Part shown: positions 17,565 to 26,136 of the stretch, piece by piece
Position numbering within the stretch: the stretch's first letter is position 1
Layout of the letters: every line of letters begins with the position of its first letter
Assembly: GCA_964639765.1 (NCBI GenBank)
Contig: CAZXEN010000001.1
Location: 73,373 to 137,372, forward strand
DNA length: 64,000 bases
Reading direction: 5' to 3'
Origin: Scybalousia_A sp964639765
GTDB taxonomy: Bacteria; Bacteroidota; Bacteroidia; Bacteroidales; P3
Notes under the pieces: generated by a model
Seen by the model: the letters and a program-made list of their open reading frames with translations, nothing else
Databases searched by the model: none
Told to the model about the DNA's origin: nothing
Program-made: the position numbers and the translations under genes

Positions 17565-17572
17565 TATCTTTG
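17565..17572 (+). promoter_or_regulatory. Promoter -7 element of the surface-glycan cluster
   Basis: TATCTTTG followed by C is 24 bp before the acyltransferase ATG. Candidate TTTG boxes lie 11 and 28 bp upstream, neither at the usual spacing. Confidence 0.45.
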
Positions 17573-17596
17573 CAAAAACTTATAAATCCAATTCTT

Positions 17597-18610
17597 ATGA
17601 AACAAAGGCTGTCAAACATAGAATTACTTAGAATAATCTCAATGCTGATGATATTGGCTTTACATGTCAATTTCTTTTTATTGGGTTCTCCGTCAAAAGC
17701 AGAAATAAACTTCAATCCGCTTGGAGCTTTTTCACGTACTTTCCTTGAATTTGTTTGCATAGTGGCGGTAAATGTGTTTGTATTGATTTCCGGCTGGTTT
17801 GGAATCAATGTAAGAAAGAAAGGCCTGCTGAGTTTTCTATACCAAATCCTGTTTTTCTATCTGGGAATCTATCTTGTCTTTGTCCTTATGGGGGAAAAGC
17901 CGTTTAATCTTGACGGTATTGAGGAGGCATTCTTCCTTAAGAAGACCGGCTGGTTTATCAAGGCATACCTGTGTCTTTATTTTCTTTCACCCGTACTGAA
18001 TATGTTTGTGGAAAAAGCAACAGAGCGGCAACTGAAACTTGTACTTCTGTCATTTTTCCTTTTCCAGTCCGTCTATGGCTGGCTTTATCCTGATGCAACA
18101 AAATACTTTGCAGGCGGCTACTCTGCCATTTCCTTCCTTGGATTATACCTTTTGGCAAGATATGTCAGATTATACGGCAAAAACTTCAGGATTTTCAACC
18201 TGAAATATCAGCAGGATTTAGTCATATTCTTAGTTATCTGCCTTCTGGAAACAATATTTTTCATCATATTCAGGGTAAATAACCTTGCGTTTGTTTCCAT
18301 TCTTTGGATATATTCATCTCCTTTTGTAATAATCTCTGCACTGTATCTTCTGCTATGTTTCTCCAAACTAAACATAAGTTCAAAATCCATAAACAGAATA
18401 GCGAAATCCTCTTTCAGTGCTTATTTGTTTCACTCTTCGTTCTGCATTATGCCCTTTTACAAGAAGATAGCCTTTCAGATATACTACAACCACTCGTCCG
18501 TTGTCTGCCTTGTGCTGATGTTTTTGTTCATTGTTGCGGTATATCTGCTTGCGACACTGATAGACAAACTAAGAATACTTACTTGGAACAGACTAAACAA
18601 GCAGGATTAA
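17597..18610 (+). CDS. Acyltransferase 3 family membrane protein
   Basis: The best start is the ATG at 17597 (MKQRLSNIELLRI), giving 337 residues; an in-frame upstream start would overlap the promoter. The opening NIELLRIISMLMILALHV is the classic start of acyltransferase-3 proteins, with the catalytic-type His at the end of the first helix. About ten membrane helices follow. These proteins acylate (often O-acetylate) sugars of surface glycans, using a cytoplasmic acyl donor. It opens the forward glycan cluster, but repeat copy 4 and a promoter separate it from the next gene. Confidence 0.88.
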   Translation: MKQRLSNIELLRIISMLMILALHVNFFLLGSPSKAEINFNPLGAFSRTFLEFVCIVAVNVFVLISGWFGINVRKKGLLSFLYQILFFYLGIYLVFVLMGEKPFNLDGIEEAFFLKKTGWFIKAYLCLYFLSPVLNMFVEKATERQLKLVLLSFFLFQSVYGWLYPDATKYFAGGYSAISFLGLYLLARYVRLYGKNFRIFNLKYQQDLVIFLVICLLETIFFIIFRVNNLAFVSILWIYSSPFVIISALYLLLCFSKLNISSKSINRIAKSSFSAYLFHSSFCIMPFYKKIAFQIYYNHSSVVCLVLMFLFIVAVYLLATLIDKLRILTWNRLNKQD

Positions 18611-18649
18611 TTCAGTTTGATAATCAACCATTTAACTCTTCACTAAAAA

Positions 18650-18730
18650 ACATTAGGATTTTAGAAAAAAAGAGCAAGACTTTAGGGGGCAAAGATTAGG
18701 ATTTCAGAAAAAAAGATCAAGACTTTTTTT
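18650..18730. repeat. 43-bp-period intergenic element, copy 4
   Basis: Two tandem 43-bp units: CATTAGGATTTTAG (18651) and GATTAGGATTTCAG (18694) are 43 bp apart, and GAGCAAGACTTTAG (18672) and GATCAAGACTTTT (18715) are also 43 bp apart. The half-unit spacing is 21, 22, 21. Unlike most other copies the last unit is not clearly inverted. Ends in a T8 run. Confidence 0.7.
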
Positions 18731-18780
18731 TAATAGACTTGATAAAAGAAATAAAAGGGCAGTAAATGAAAAATTAATTG

Positions 18781-18788
18781 TAAATTTG
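18781..18788 (+). promoter_or_regulatory. Promoter -7 element of the pyruvyltransferase-like gene
   Basis: TAAATTTG followed by C lies 42 bp before the ATG at 18831 and about 50 bp after repeat copy 4. No TTTG box at normal spacing. Confidence 0.45.
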
Positions 18789-18830
18789 CCGAATACTATT
18801 GACTGTTATTTGTAATCAACACAAGTGCCT

Positions 18831-19991
18831 ATGAAGAAAATACTTATTCTTTCTCAACCATTAAGGACCAATTACGGCGGACTTTTACAAGCTTTTGCGC
18901 TACAAAAGGTTTTGAAAGGCTTAGGTTTTCAAGTATATACCGACAATCCCTTCTTTCTTAGGAAACTGTCCTTTAAAAACAAGCTAAAAGACTTTCTTGC
19001 CCGACTGATTTACGGCAAACTGAAGGGAGACAAGAAATACAAGCCGCTGTTCAAGCACCATCTGAAGAGGAAAGACTATGAATATGCAGCACAGAACATA
19101 CTGCCTTTCATAGAAAAACATATAAACACGACAGATTTCTTCGAAGGCAGGCAAAAACCTGAAAAAGAAAAGATTGAAAGTTTTGACTGTTTTATCTGCG
19201 GAAGCGACCAAGTATGGAGAAGGCTTTATGGTGATGTAAGAAGATATTTCTTTGATTTTCTGCAATCAACAGACAAGAAACGTTTTTCATACTCTGCTTC
19301 TTTCGGATTGGATAACATAGATGAATATTCCCTACAGGAAAAAAGAGAGTGCAAACAGTTACTCAAAGATTTTTCAGCTGTCAGCGTAAGAGAGCAGGAT
19401 GCCATAGACATAGTCAAGAAGGAATTTTCCCAAGAAGCGGTTCAGACTCTGGATCCTACACTTTTGCTGGAGAAGGAAGACTATCTTGAGCTAATATACA
19501 GGAAAGAGAAAAGAGAAAACGGACAGAAAATTCTTTTTACCTATATCTTGGACAAAACAGAGGAGAAAAAAGAACTGACAGACATTGTTTCCCGCCGCTT
19601 GCAGTTGGAAGTAAAGGACATTATGCCAAAAGAGAATTGGAAGACATCAAAGAAAATAAACTCAGAATGTGTATTTGCAAGTGTGGAAAGCTGGCTGGAA
19701 TGCTTTGAAAACGCAGACTTTGTACTCACGGACTCCTTTCATGGAACAGTTTTCTCCATTATCTTCAACAAACCTTTCCTTTGCATAGGCAACAGAGACA
19801 GAGGTCTGACACGGTTTACTTCTCTGCTTTCCTTGTTTGGATTGGAAGACAGACTGATATTTACAAAAAAAGACTTGACAGGTATATTGCTGCACAACTT
19901 ATACAAGATTGATTTTGACAAAGTGAACAAAACCAGAACAGAACTAAAGAGGCAATCCATGGATTTCTTAAAACAAAATCTGCAAATATGA
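18831..19991 (+). CDS. Polysaccharide pyruvyl transferase family protein
   Basis: Starting at the ATG at 18831 (a GTG two codons upstream is less likely) the protein has 386 residues. The N-terminus MKKILILSQPLRTNYGG, the mid-region DCFICGSDQVWRR and the late DFVLTDSFHGTVFSIIFNKPF are the three conserved blocks of the PS_pyruv_trans family. Members transfer pyruvate from PEP to glycan sugars or are related glycosyltransferase-like enzymes; in Bacteroidetes clusters the exact reaction is often unknown. The GT2 gene overlaps its stop by 4 bp, so the two are translationally coupled. Confidence 0.88.
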   Translation: MKKILILSQPLRTNYGGLLQAFALQKVLKGLGFQVYTDNPFFLRKLSFKNKLKDFLARLIYGKLKGDKKYKPLFKHHLKRKDYEYAAQNILPFIEKHINTTDFFEGRQKPEKEKIESFDCFICGSDQVWRRLYGDVRRYFFDFLQSTDKKRFSYSASFGLDNIDEYSLQEKRECKQLLKDFSAVSVREQDAIDIVKKEFSQEAVQTLDPTLLLEKEDYLELIYRKEKRENGQKILFTYILDKTEEKKELTDIVSRRLQLEVKDIMPKENWKTSKKINSECVFASVESWLECFENADFVLTDSFHGTVFSIIFNKPFLCIGNRDRGLTRFTSLLSLFGLEDRLIFTKKDLTGILLHNLYKIDFDKVNKTRTELKRQSMDFLKQNLQI

Positions 19992-20995
19992 ATAAATTGG
20001 TAAGTATAATTGTTCCTGTGTATAACTGTTCCAAGTTCTTGGGAAGATGTATTGATTCTCTTGTCGCACAACGTTACAAAGAGGTGGAGATTATCCTTTT
20101 TGACGACGGAAGCAAAGACGGTTCTCTTACAATATGCAGAAAGTATGCAGAAAAAGACGGGAGAATAAAAGTCTTTTCCAGAGAAAACAGGGGCGTTTCA
20201 CAGACCCGCTTGGATGCTTTTCACCATTCAACGGGAGAATATGTCACCTTTGTTGATGCAGACGACTATGTAAGCGAGGATTATGTAGCCTTTATGGTGG
20301 AACATCTGGAACGGGAGAACGTGGATGTGGTTTCCTCCCAGCACTGCAACGTTATAGAAGGCAAAACAACAAAAGTCATACGCAAGGTTAATGGAAGAAT
20401 GGACAGAAAAGCAATAGACGGACTCTTGTCAACAAAATATCTTTACGACGATGCAGCACAAGTAAGCGGAATTACCGTATATCTATGCACAAAACTGATA
20501 AAAAGAGAGTTTGTTGAGAAGACATTGCAGGCAGGATTGCACCTTTGGTACGGAGAAGACCAGGCGGGTGTAACCCAACTGTTGTATGATATATCCTCAA
20601 TATTTGTCTCTGACGACTATACCTATTATTATATCATACATTCTTCTCAAGTTACCGGCAGTTTAAGGGAAGATTTCTGGAAAGCACAATGTATGTGCTG
20701 GCAAAGAATGAAGGATATAGACACCAGACAACTGCTATCCACTCAACTTTCCTTAAGAATGATGCTTAATATAAATGCTTTTTTGCATAAAGTCTTCAAC
20801 CTGAACGGCGACTATCAGATGTTTAAGCAGGAAATCAAGGAAGTAAGAGCAGCAAAAGTTACAGAATCGCTGTTCAAAAGAAGAAGTGTTCCGTTGAAAG
20901 CGAACATAAGGCTGCTGTTTCTTTTGCTAAAATACAGACAATACAGACTTACTTACCTGTTATTCAAATCCATAAAGTTAATAAAAAGCAAATAA
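19988..20995 (+). CDS. Glycosyltransferase family 2
   Basis: This 335-residue protein has the GT-A core of family 2: VSIIVPVYNCSKFLGRCIDSL at the N-terminus, a nucleotide-binding DDGSKDGS block and the metal-binding DADDYV motif (about 90-95). A possible catalytic-base region is WYGEDQAGV. It would add a sugar to the growing surface glycan at the cytoplasmic membrane face. The C-terminal 30 residues are hydrophobic and basic, fitting membrane association. It overlaps the previous gene and is 5 bp before the first licD-like gene. Confidence 0.92.
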   Translation: MNKLVSIIVPVYNCSKFLGRCIDSLVAQRYKEVEIILFDDGSKDGSLTICRKYAEKDGRIKVFSRENRGVSQTRLDAFHHSTGEYVTFVDADDYVSEDYVAFMVEHLERENVDVVSSQHCNVIEGKTTKVIRKVNGRMDRKAIDGLLSTKYLYDDAAQVSGITVYLCTKLIKREFVEKTLQAGLHLWYGEDQAGVTQLLYDISSIFVSDDYTYYYIIHSSQVTGSLREDFWKAQCMCWQRMKDIDTRQLLSTQLSLRMMLNINAFLHKVFNLNGDYQMFKQEIKEVRAAKVTESLFKRRSVPLKANIRLLFLLLKYRQYRLTYLLFKSIKLIKSK

Positions 20996-21000
20996 GATAT

Positions 21001-21906
21001 ATGGTTGAACTTTCTATCAATTTACCCGAGGATTTTCTGAAAGAAGAGGAGCGTTGCGGCTTTCTTGTCAGCAAGAAGATGAAAGAAATCTGGGCTGTGG
21101 AGCTGGATTTGCTGAGTGTGTTTCAGAAAGTGGCAGACAAACATCAGATAAAGTACATTGCCTCAGGAGGAACAATGCTTGGTGCAGCACGGCACAAAGG
21201 ATTCATTCCTTGGGACGACGATGTGGATATAATGATGCTAAGAGAGGACTACAACAAGTTGCTTTCTGTTGCAGAAGAGTTTGAACATCCTTATTTTTTA
21301 CAGAGTAACAGTAACGACAAAGGATTCTTCCGTTGCTTCCTGCGTTTAAGAAATTCCAACACAACAGGAATACAGCAAAACGAATTCAAATGCCATTTCA
21401 AATATAATCAAGGAATCTTTATAGATATCTTTCCTTTGGACAATGTTGTGGAAGACATGCGTCTGTTTGTCCGCCAACAATTCAGGGCAAAGCTTCTTTT
21501 GAAAAAGGCAATGTTTTATTCCTCTCTGCAATCACGTTATTATAGAGACAAAAACATAATAAAAAGACTGCAAAGAAACTTGCTTAGAAGCCTTGTTCTC
21601 CACAAAGACACAGATGAACACTATCTTTTTGAATACGAAAAAGAAGTTCAACGCTACAATGACAGAAAGACTGAGCGAATTTCTTTGCTTTCTTTTCAGT
21701 TTGGCCACAGAATACACGATATAAAACTAAGGGATATGTACGAAGTGGAGGAAATGGATTTTGAATTTCTTAAAGTTCCCGTACCAAAAGACTATGACAA
21801 TCTTCTGACTTGGAAATACGGGGACTGGAAGACGCCATTGCAGTTTCCAAACTATCATGGTGATGTTTTTTTTGATGTAGATAAACCTTATACAAGCTAT
21901 ATATAA
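21001..21906 (+). CDS. LicD family phosphotransferase-like protein, first copy
   Basis: This 301-residue protein carries the LicD signature: YIASGGTMLGAARHKGFIPWDDDVDIMM at about 58-82, with the metal-binding DDDVD of the nucleotidyltransferase fold, followed by GIFIDIFPLDNV. LicD proteins move phosphocholine or other phospho-alcohols from CDP carriers to surface glycans (known from Haemophilus and Streptococcus). No choline-uptake or CDP-choline genes are present here, so the donor is unknown. It is one of two LicD proteins flanking an SDR gene, all packed within 6 bp. Confidence 0.88.
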   Translation: MVELSINLPEDFLKEEERCGFLVSKKMKEIWAVELDLLSVFQKVADKHQIKYIASGGTMLGAARHKGFIPWDDDVDIMMLREDYNKLLSVAEEFEHPYFLQSNSNDKGFFRCFLRLRNSNTTGIQQNEFKCHFKYNQGIFIDIFPLDNVVEDMRLFVRQQFRAKLLLKKAMFYSSLQSRYYRDKNIIKRLQRNLLRSLVLHKDTDEHYLFEYEKEVQRYNDRKTERISLLSFQFGHRIHDIKLRDMYEVEEMDFEFLKVPVPKDYDNLLTWKYGDWKTPLQFPNYHGDVFFDVDKPYTSYI

Positions 21907-21907
21907 A

Positions 21908-22651
21908 ATGAAAAGAATACTTATTGTAGGAGGAGCTTCAGGAATTGGATTATCCATCGCAAATATCCTGAATCAGAAAGAAGGAAAAGAGGGAACTGAA
22001 CGAATTTATATTGTAGACAAGAACCCTTTGGATGAAGAATATAAAACAGGAAAGATTGAAAGTTTTGTCTTTGACCTGACAAGTGAAGACTATTCTTTCT
22101 TCAATCGGTTTTCCGATATAGATTCTTTGATAATTACTGCCGGTTTTGGAAAGTTAAGCCTGTTCAAAGACCTTTCTGAAGAACATATCATCAATTCTTT
22201 TAAGGTCAATGCCTTGTCTCCAATAAGAATAATAAGGCATTTCTATGACAAACTGATGAGTAGGCAGGATTTCTATTGCGGTGTTATGGTGAGTATTTCG
22301 GGTTTTATGTCCTCTCCTTTCTTTAGCGTCTATGCAGCCACAAAAGCTGCCTTGAAAATCTTCATAGAAAGCATAAATGTGGAACTGACAAAAGCCGGAA
22401 GCAGCAATAGGGTTTTAAATGTCTCGCCGGGAAGCATAAAAGGCACTTCTTTTGAGGGTGGAAAAACAGATATAAACCAAACCAAGGAACTTGCACAGGA
22501 AATAATACAGCATATAGAGTGCAAAGACGACCTCTTTATCCCTAAATATGAGGAAGTGTTCAAGCAGGTTTTGAACCGATACCACGAGGATTTCAGAAAA
22601 GAAGGCCTGCATAGCTATGATTATAAACTAAACTCAGGAAGAATGCAATGA
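21908..22651 (+). CDS. Short-chain dehydrogenase/reductase
   Basis: This 247-residue protein has the classical SDR glycine-rich motif GGASGIGLS (about 8-16), the catalytic Ser in SISGFMSS, and the YAATK motif with Tyr and Lys. It would reduce or oxidise a small alcohol or sugar with NAD(P)H. Its place between two licD-like genes (1 bp gap before, 4-bp overlap after) suggests it makes the alcohol moiety whose phosphate derivative LicD transfers, for example a ribitol- or glycerol-like unit. That link is inference. Confidence 0.86.
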   Translation: MKRILIVGGASGIGLSIANILNQKEGKEGTERIYIVDKNPLDEEYKTGKIESFVFDLTSEDYSFFNRFSDIDSLIITAGFGKLSLFKDLSEEHIINSFKVNALSPIRIIRHFYDKLMSRQDFYCGVMVSISGFMSSPFFSVYAATKAALKIFIESINVELTKAGSSNRVLNVSPGSIKGTSFEGGKTDINQTKELAQEIIQHIECKDDLFIPKYEEVFKQVLNRYHEDFRKEGLHSYDYKLNSGRMQ

Positions 22652-23445
22652 CAAAGCAGGAAATGACATCGGAATTACACAAAAGAGCCTTGGAACTTGG
22701 CAAATGTTTTCACAATATCTGCGTTGAGAACTCCATTCCTTATTATATGCTCGGAGGAAGTATGCTTGGTGCCGTAAGACACAAAGGCTTTATTCCTTGG
22801 GACGATGATATGGATTTTGGAGTTGAAAGAAAATATTTTGACAAGCTGACAGATGCTTTGAATACCCAGCTTCCAGAGAACTACAGACTGATAAGTAAAG
22901 ACAATGTGGCTGGATTTTTCGGGGGATTTGTCAAAATGGAAGACAGGCAGACCTTGATAAAAGAAAAGTTTGCTGACTTTGAATACGGAGTAAGCATAGA
23001 TATTTTCCCATTGGACAGGACCAACAACAATTTTTCTTTATTTTCGTGCAACAGGATTATAAACACCTTGTACAAGATACAAAACTACAGGTGCTATCAT
23101 CTGGAAGACTATTCTTTTGTCAAGCGTTGCATCTCTCAAGTCCTGCATCTTTTGCATTTTCCTCCTGACAAACATTTTATCTACAAACTCATCAACACTC
23201 ATCTTTTGAAAGACAAAGGCTCTTGTCTTGCCAACCATTACGGAGCTTGGGGAATGAAAGAAACTGTTCATAGAGATGTCATGGGCAAACCAACACTGTA
23301 TGGTTTTGAAGATACAAAATTCTATGGAGCAGAAAATTATGATGAATATCTGACTGCCCTATACGGAAAAGATTATATGGTTCTTCCTCCGGAAGATAAA
23401 AGACACATACATATAACTGAAATAAAAATCATAGAAGACAGATAA
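22648..23445 (+). CDS. LicD family phosphotransferase-like protein, second copy
   Basis: This 265-residue protein has the LicD core MLGGSMLGAVRHKGFIPWDDDMDFGV near residues 34-60 and GVSIDIFPLDRT near 112-124. It is clearly homologous to the first copy but diverged outside the core, so it is probably not a recent duplicate and may use a different acceptor. It overlaps the SDR gene by 4 bp and ends the forward glycan cluster. The sufB promoter follows after about 20 bp. Confidence 0.87.
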   Translation: MTKQEMTSELHKRALELGKCFHNICVENSIPYYMLGGSMLGAVRHKGFIPWDDDMDFGVERKYFDKLTDALNTQLPENYRLISKDNVAGFFGGFVKMEDRQTLIKEKFADFEYGVSIDIFPLDRTNNNFSLFSCNRIINTLYKIQNYRCYHLEDYSFVKRCISQVLHLLHFPPDKHFIYKLINTHLLKDKGSCLANHYGAWGMKETVHRDVMGKPTLYGFEDTKFYGAENYDEYLTALYGKDYMVLPPEDKRHIHITEIKIIEDR

Positions 23446-23466
23446 CAGACTAATAAAATAATTTTG

Positions 23467-23474
23467 TACCTTTG
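23467..23474 (+). promoter_or_regulatory. Promoter -7 element of sufB
   Basis: TACCTTTG followed by C is 26 bp before the sufB ATG. No obvious -33 TTTG. Confidence 0.5.
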
Positions 23475-23500
23475 CAAATCATTTTTTGAATACTTTTGAT

Positions 23501-24946
23501 ATGAAACAGAACGATAAAATAATAAATGATGTAACAAACGAACAATACAAGTACGGTTTCGTTACGGATGTAGATACAGAATTTATTGCCAAGGGATTGA
23601 ACGAAGATATTATCCGCAAAATCTCTTCTATAAAACAAGAACCGAAATGGCTGTTGGAGTTTCGTTTAAAAGCTTATAGAAAATGGATAACAATGAAAGA
23701 ACCTAAATGGGCTCATCTAAAAATACCTACAATAGATTTTCAGGATATAATCTATTATGCCGCTCCAAAGAAACAAGAAACAAAAAAATCATTGGAAGAA
23801 GTTGATCCGCAAATTCTTGAGACTTTCAACAAATTGGGTATTCCTCTTAATGAACAAAAGCGTCTGACAGGCGTTGCCTTTGATGCTGTCATGGATTCTG
23901 TTTCTGTCAAGACAACATTTGAAGACACCTTGAAAGAAAAAGGAATTATCTTCTGTTCCATGTCAAAAGCCATAAAGGAATATCCCGACCTTGTAAGACA
24001 ATATCTTGCTTCTGTTGTCCCTATAGGAGACAATTTCTTTGCAGCATTGAATTCTGCCGTATTTTCTGACGGAAGTTTCTGCTATATTCCAAAAGGCGTA
24101 CGCTGTCCGATGGAACTTTCCACCTATTTTAGAATAAATGCCAAAGGAACAGGACAGTTTGAAAGAACACTTATTGTTGCTGACGAAGGAGCATATGTTT
24201 CCTATATGGAAGGCTGTACTGCCCCGATGAGAGATGAAAACCAGCTTCATGCAGCAATTGTAGAAATTATGGTAATGAAAGATGCACAGGTAAAATACTC
24301 AACAGTGCAGAACTGGTATCCGGGAGACAAAGACGGAAAAGGAGGTATATTTAACTTTGTAACCAAGCGAGGTATCTGCAAGGGCAACAATGCGAAACTT
24401 TCTTGGACGCAAGTGGAGACTGGATCTGCCCTTACATGGAAATATCCTTCCTGCATATTGAAAGGAGACAACAGTATCGGAGAGTTTTATTCTGTTGCGG
24501 TAACAAATAACTACCAAATGGCAGACACAGGCACGAAAATGATACATATCGGCAAGAACACAAAAAGCACCATTATGAGTAAGGGTATATCTGCAGGGAA
24601 AAGCGAGAACTCTTACAGAGGTTTGGTAAAGGTTGTCAAGGATGCTGAGAATGCAAAGAACTTTTCCCAGTGTGATTCCCTGCTTCTTTCCAACGAATGC
24701 GGCGCTCATACGTTCCCTTATATAAGTGTGGATAATTCTTCTGCTGTTGTTGAACACGAGGCCACAACAAGCAAGATTTCAGAAGAACAACTTATGTACT
24801 GCAGACAAAGAGGTATAAGCGAAGAAAGTGCTATAGGATTAATAGTTAATGGATATGCCAAAGATGTATTAAACCGTTTGCCTATGGAATTTGCTGTTGA
24901 GGCACAAAAACTCCTTTCCATATCTTTGGAAAACAAAGTAGGTTAA
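23501..24946 (+). CDS. sufB: Fe-S cluster assembly scaffold SufB
   Basis: From the ATG at 23501 the protein has 481 residues, the normal SufB length (a TTG five codons earlier is unlikely). Conserved blocks include the N-terminal YKYGFVTDVDTEF, the central GCTAPMRDENQLHAA, and the C-terminal core with DTGTKMIHIGKNTKS and QCDSLLLSNECGAHTFPY. SufB forms the scaffold of the SufBCD complex that builds [4Fe-4S] clusters. sufC and sufD normally follow at once; here the next gene is on the other strand, so sufB stands alone. The many Fe-S proteins in this window would depend on it. Confidence 0.95.
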   Translation: MKQNDKIINDVTNEQYKYGFVTDVDTEFIAKGLNEDIIRKISSIKQEPKWLLEFRLKAYRKWITMKEPKWAHLKIPTIDFQDIIYYAAPKKQETKKSLEEVDPQILETFNKLGIPLNEQKRLTGVAFDAVMDSVSVKTTFEDTLKEKGIIFCSMSKAIKEYPDLVRQYLASVVPIGDNFFAALNSAVFSDGSFCYIPKGVRCPMELSTYFRINAKGTGQFERTLIVADEGAYVSYMEGCTAPMRDENQLHAAIVEIMVMKDAQVKYSTVQNWYPGDKDGKGGIFNFVTKRGICKGNNAKLSWTQVETGSALTWKYPSCILKGDNSIGEFYSVAVTNNYQMADTGTKMIHIGKNTKSTIMSKGISAGKSENSYRGLVKVVKDAENAKNFSQCDSLLLSNECGAHTFPYISVDNSSAVVEHEATTSKISEEQLMYCRQRGISEESAIGLIVNGYAKDVLNRLPMEFAVEAQKLLSISLENKVG

Positions 24947-25081
24947 GCATCAACATACTGCAACTTCACCCAAGAAAGAAAACAGGAGGAAACAAATATA
25001 CATTCATTTCCATGGACGCTGCATCTGTTTTCCTTTGTTTAGATTAAGCAATACCTGAATCAGAATTTGGACAATACATAT

Positions 25082-26053
25082 TTAAACAACTTGTATCTTC
25101 CCTTGCGGAAGGGTTTGACTCTGTCTGATTCTTATACCCTTGAGCAAGTCTCTGTTTTTTGAGTTATAACCAATGATATGATTAACATCTTTGGGATTGA
25201 CTGTTATCTCCTTGGTAGCATCGGTTATGGAGGATTGCAGTCTTTCTCTCCAAATTTCTGTAAGCACAAGTTCAAAAAACGAAATATGAAAAGGGCCTGC
25301 AAGAAAACCTTCTCCTGAAACTATATCTTTGGAAGGATGCAAACCGACCCTGAGAACTTTGACATCTGATGCAAGAAAGACTTTGTAAATATCTTTCACC
25401 CAATCTACAGCCTCCAAAAGACCGAGAGGAGAGTATCTGTTCTCCTTGTAAAGTTGTGCAAGTTTGGTATGCTCTATCACAAGCGTAGGATAAATTCTGG
25501 TAGTCTTGGCACCCAATGAGACAATCTTCTTGGCTGTGTAAATACTCTTCTCCTTAGTATCAAAAGGCAAGCCTATCATCATCTGCAAACCAAGATTGAA
25601 ACCGTATGATTTAATAAGTTCAGAGGATTTGTAAACATCTTCTGCCTTGTGTCCTCGTTCTGAAAAGCCCAAAACTTCATCATCCAAAGACTGTGCTCCT
25701 AATTCTATATCCTTTACATTATATTTTTTCAGATTATCAAGAATTCTCTCATCAATATAATCAGGCCGTGTGGAAAGACGAATAGAACCTACCCTACCCT
25801 CTTGAAGATAAGGCTGCACGGCTTGAAGATATTCGTTTTGCAAGTTGATATCTATTCCTGTAAAGCTGCCTCCGAAGAAAGCTATCTCAACATCATCATC
25901 GTTGCTTAAGGTTGACAGATATGTTTCTATTGTCTGTCTAACCTCAGATATTGAAGGTGCTTTCTGTTGTCCGCTGATATGTCTTTGGTTGCAAAATATA
26001 CATGCGTGAGGACAAGCTAATTGAGGAATAAATATTGGTATATTGCAATGCAT
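25082..26053 (-). CDS. Elp3-like radical SAM protein
   Basis: The preferred start is the ATG at 26053 (MHCNIPIFIPQ), giving 323 residues; a TTG seven codons upstream is unlikely. The CPHACIFC sequence supplies the CxxxCxxC ligands of the radical SAM cluster, followed by QRHISG and the FFGGSFTGI block. The pattern matches the bacterial radical SAM proteins related to the Elp3 radical SAM domain but without its acetyltransferase domain. Some relatives act on tRNA or in anaerobic metabolism; the substrate here is unknown. It converges on sufB and has no obvious operon partner. Confidence 0.82.
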   Translation of the reverse strand: MHCNIPIFIPQLACPHACIFCNQRHISGQQKAPSISEVRQTIETYLSTLSNDDDVEIAFFGGSFTGIDINLQNEYLQAVQPYLQEGRVGSIRLSTRPDYIDERILDNLKKYNVKDIELGAQSLDDEVLGFSERGHKAEDVYKSSELIKSYGFNLGLQMMIGLPFDTKEKSIYTAKKIVSLGAKTTRIYPTLVIEHTKLAQLYKENRYSPLGLLEAVDWVKDIYKVFLASDVKVLRVGLHPSKDIVSGEGFLAGPFHISFFELVLTEIWRERLQSSITDATKEITVNPKDVNHIIGYNSKNRDLLKGIRIRQSQTLPQGKIQVV

Positions 26054-26136
26054 AAAAACTCTTTTTATAAACAAATGGACGAAGCAAGCTCCGTCCTTAA
26101 GATTTTTTTGTTTGAACTATAGTCTATAACGTTTGC

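Noticed and set aside
24975..25036. Hairpin between sufB and the radical SAM gene
   Set aside because: AAAGAAAACAG and CTGTTTTCCTTT can pair, but the loop is about 39 nt and the stem has a bulge, so I do not call it a terminator.
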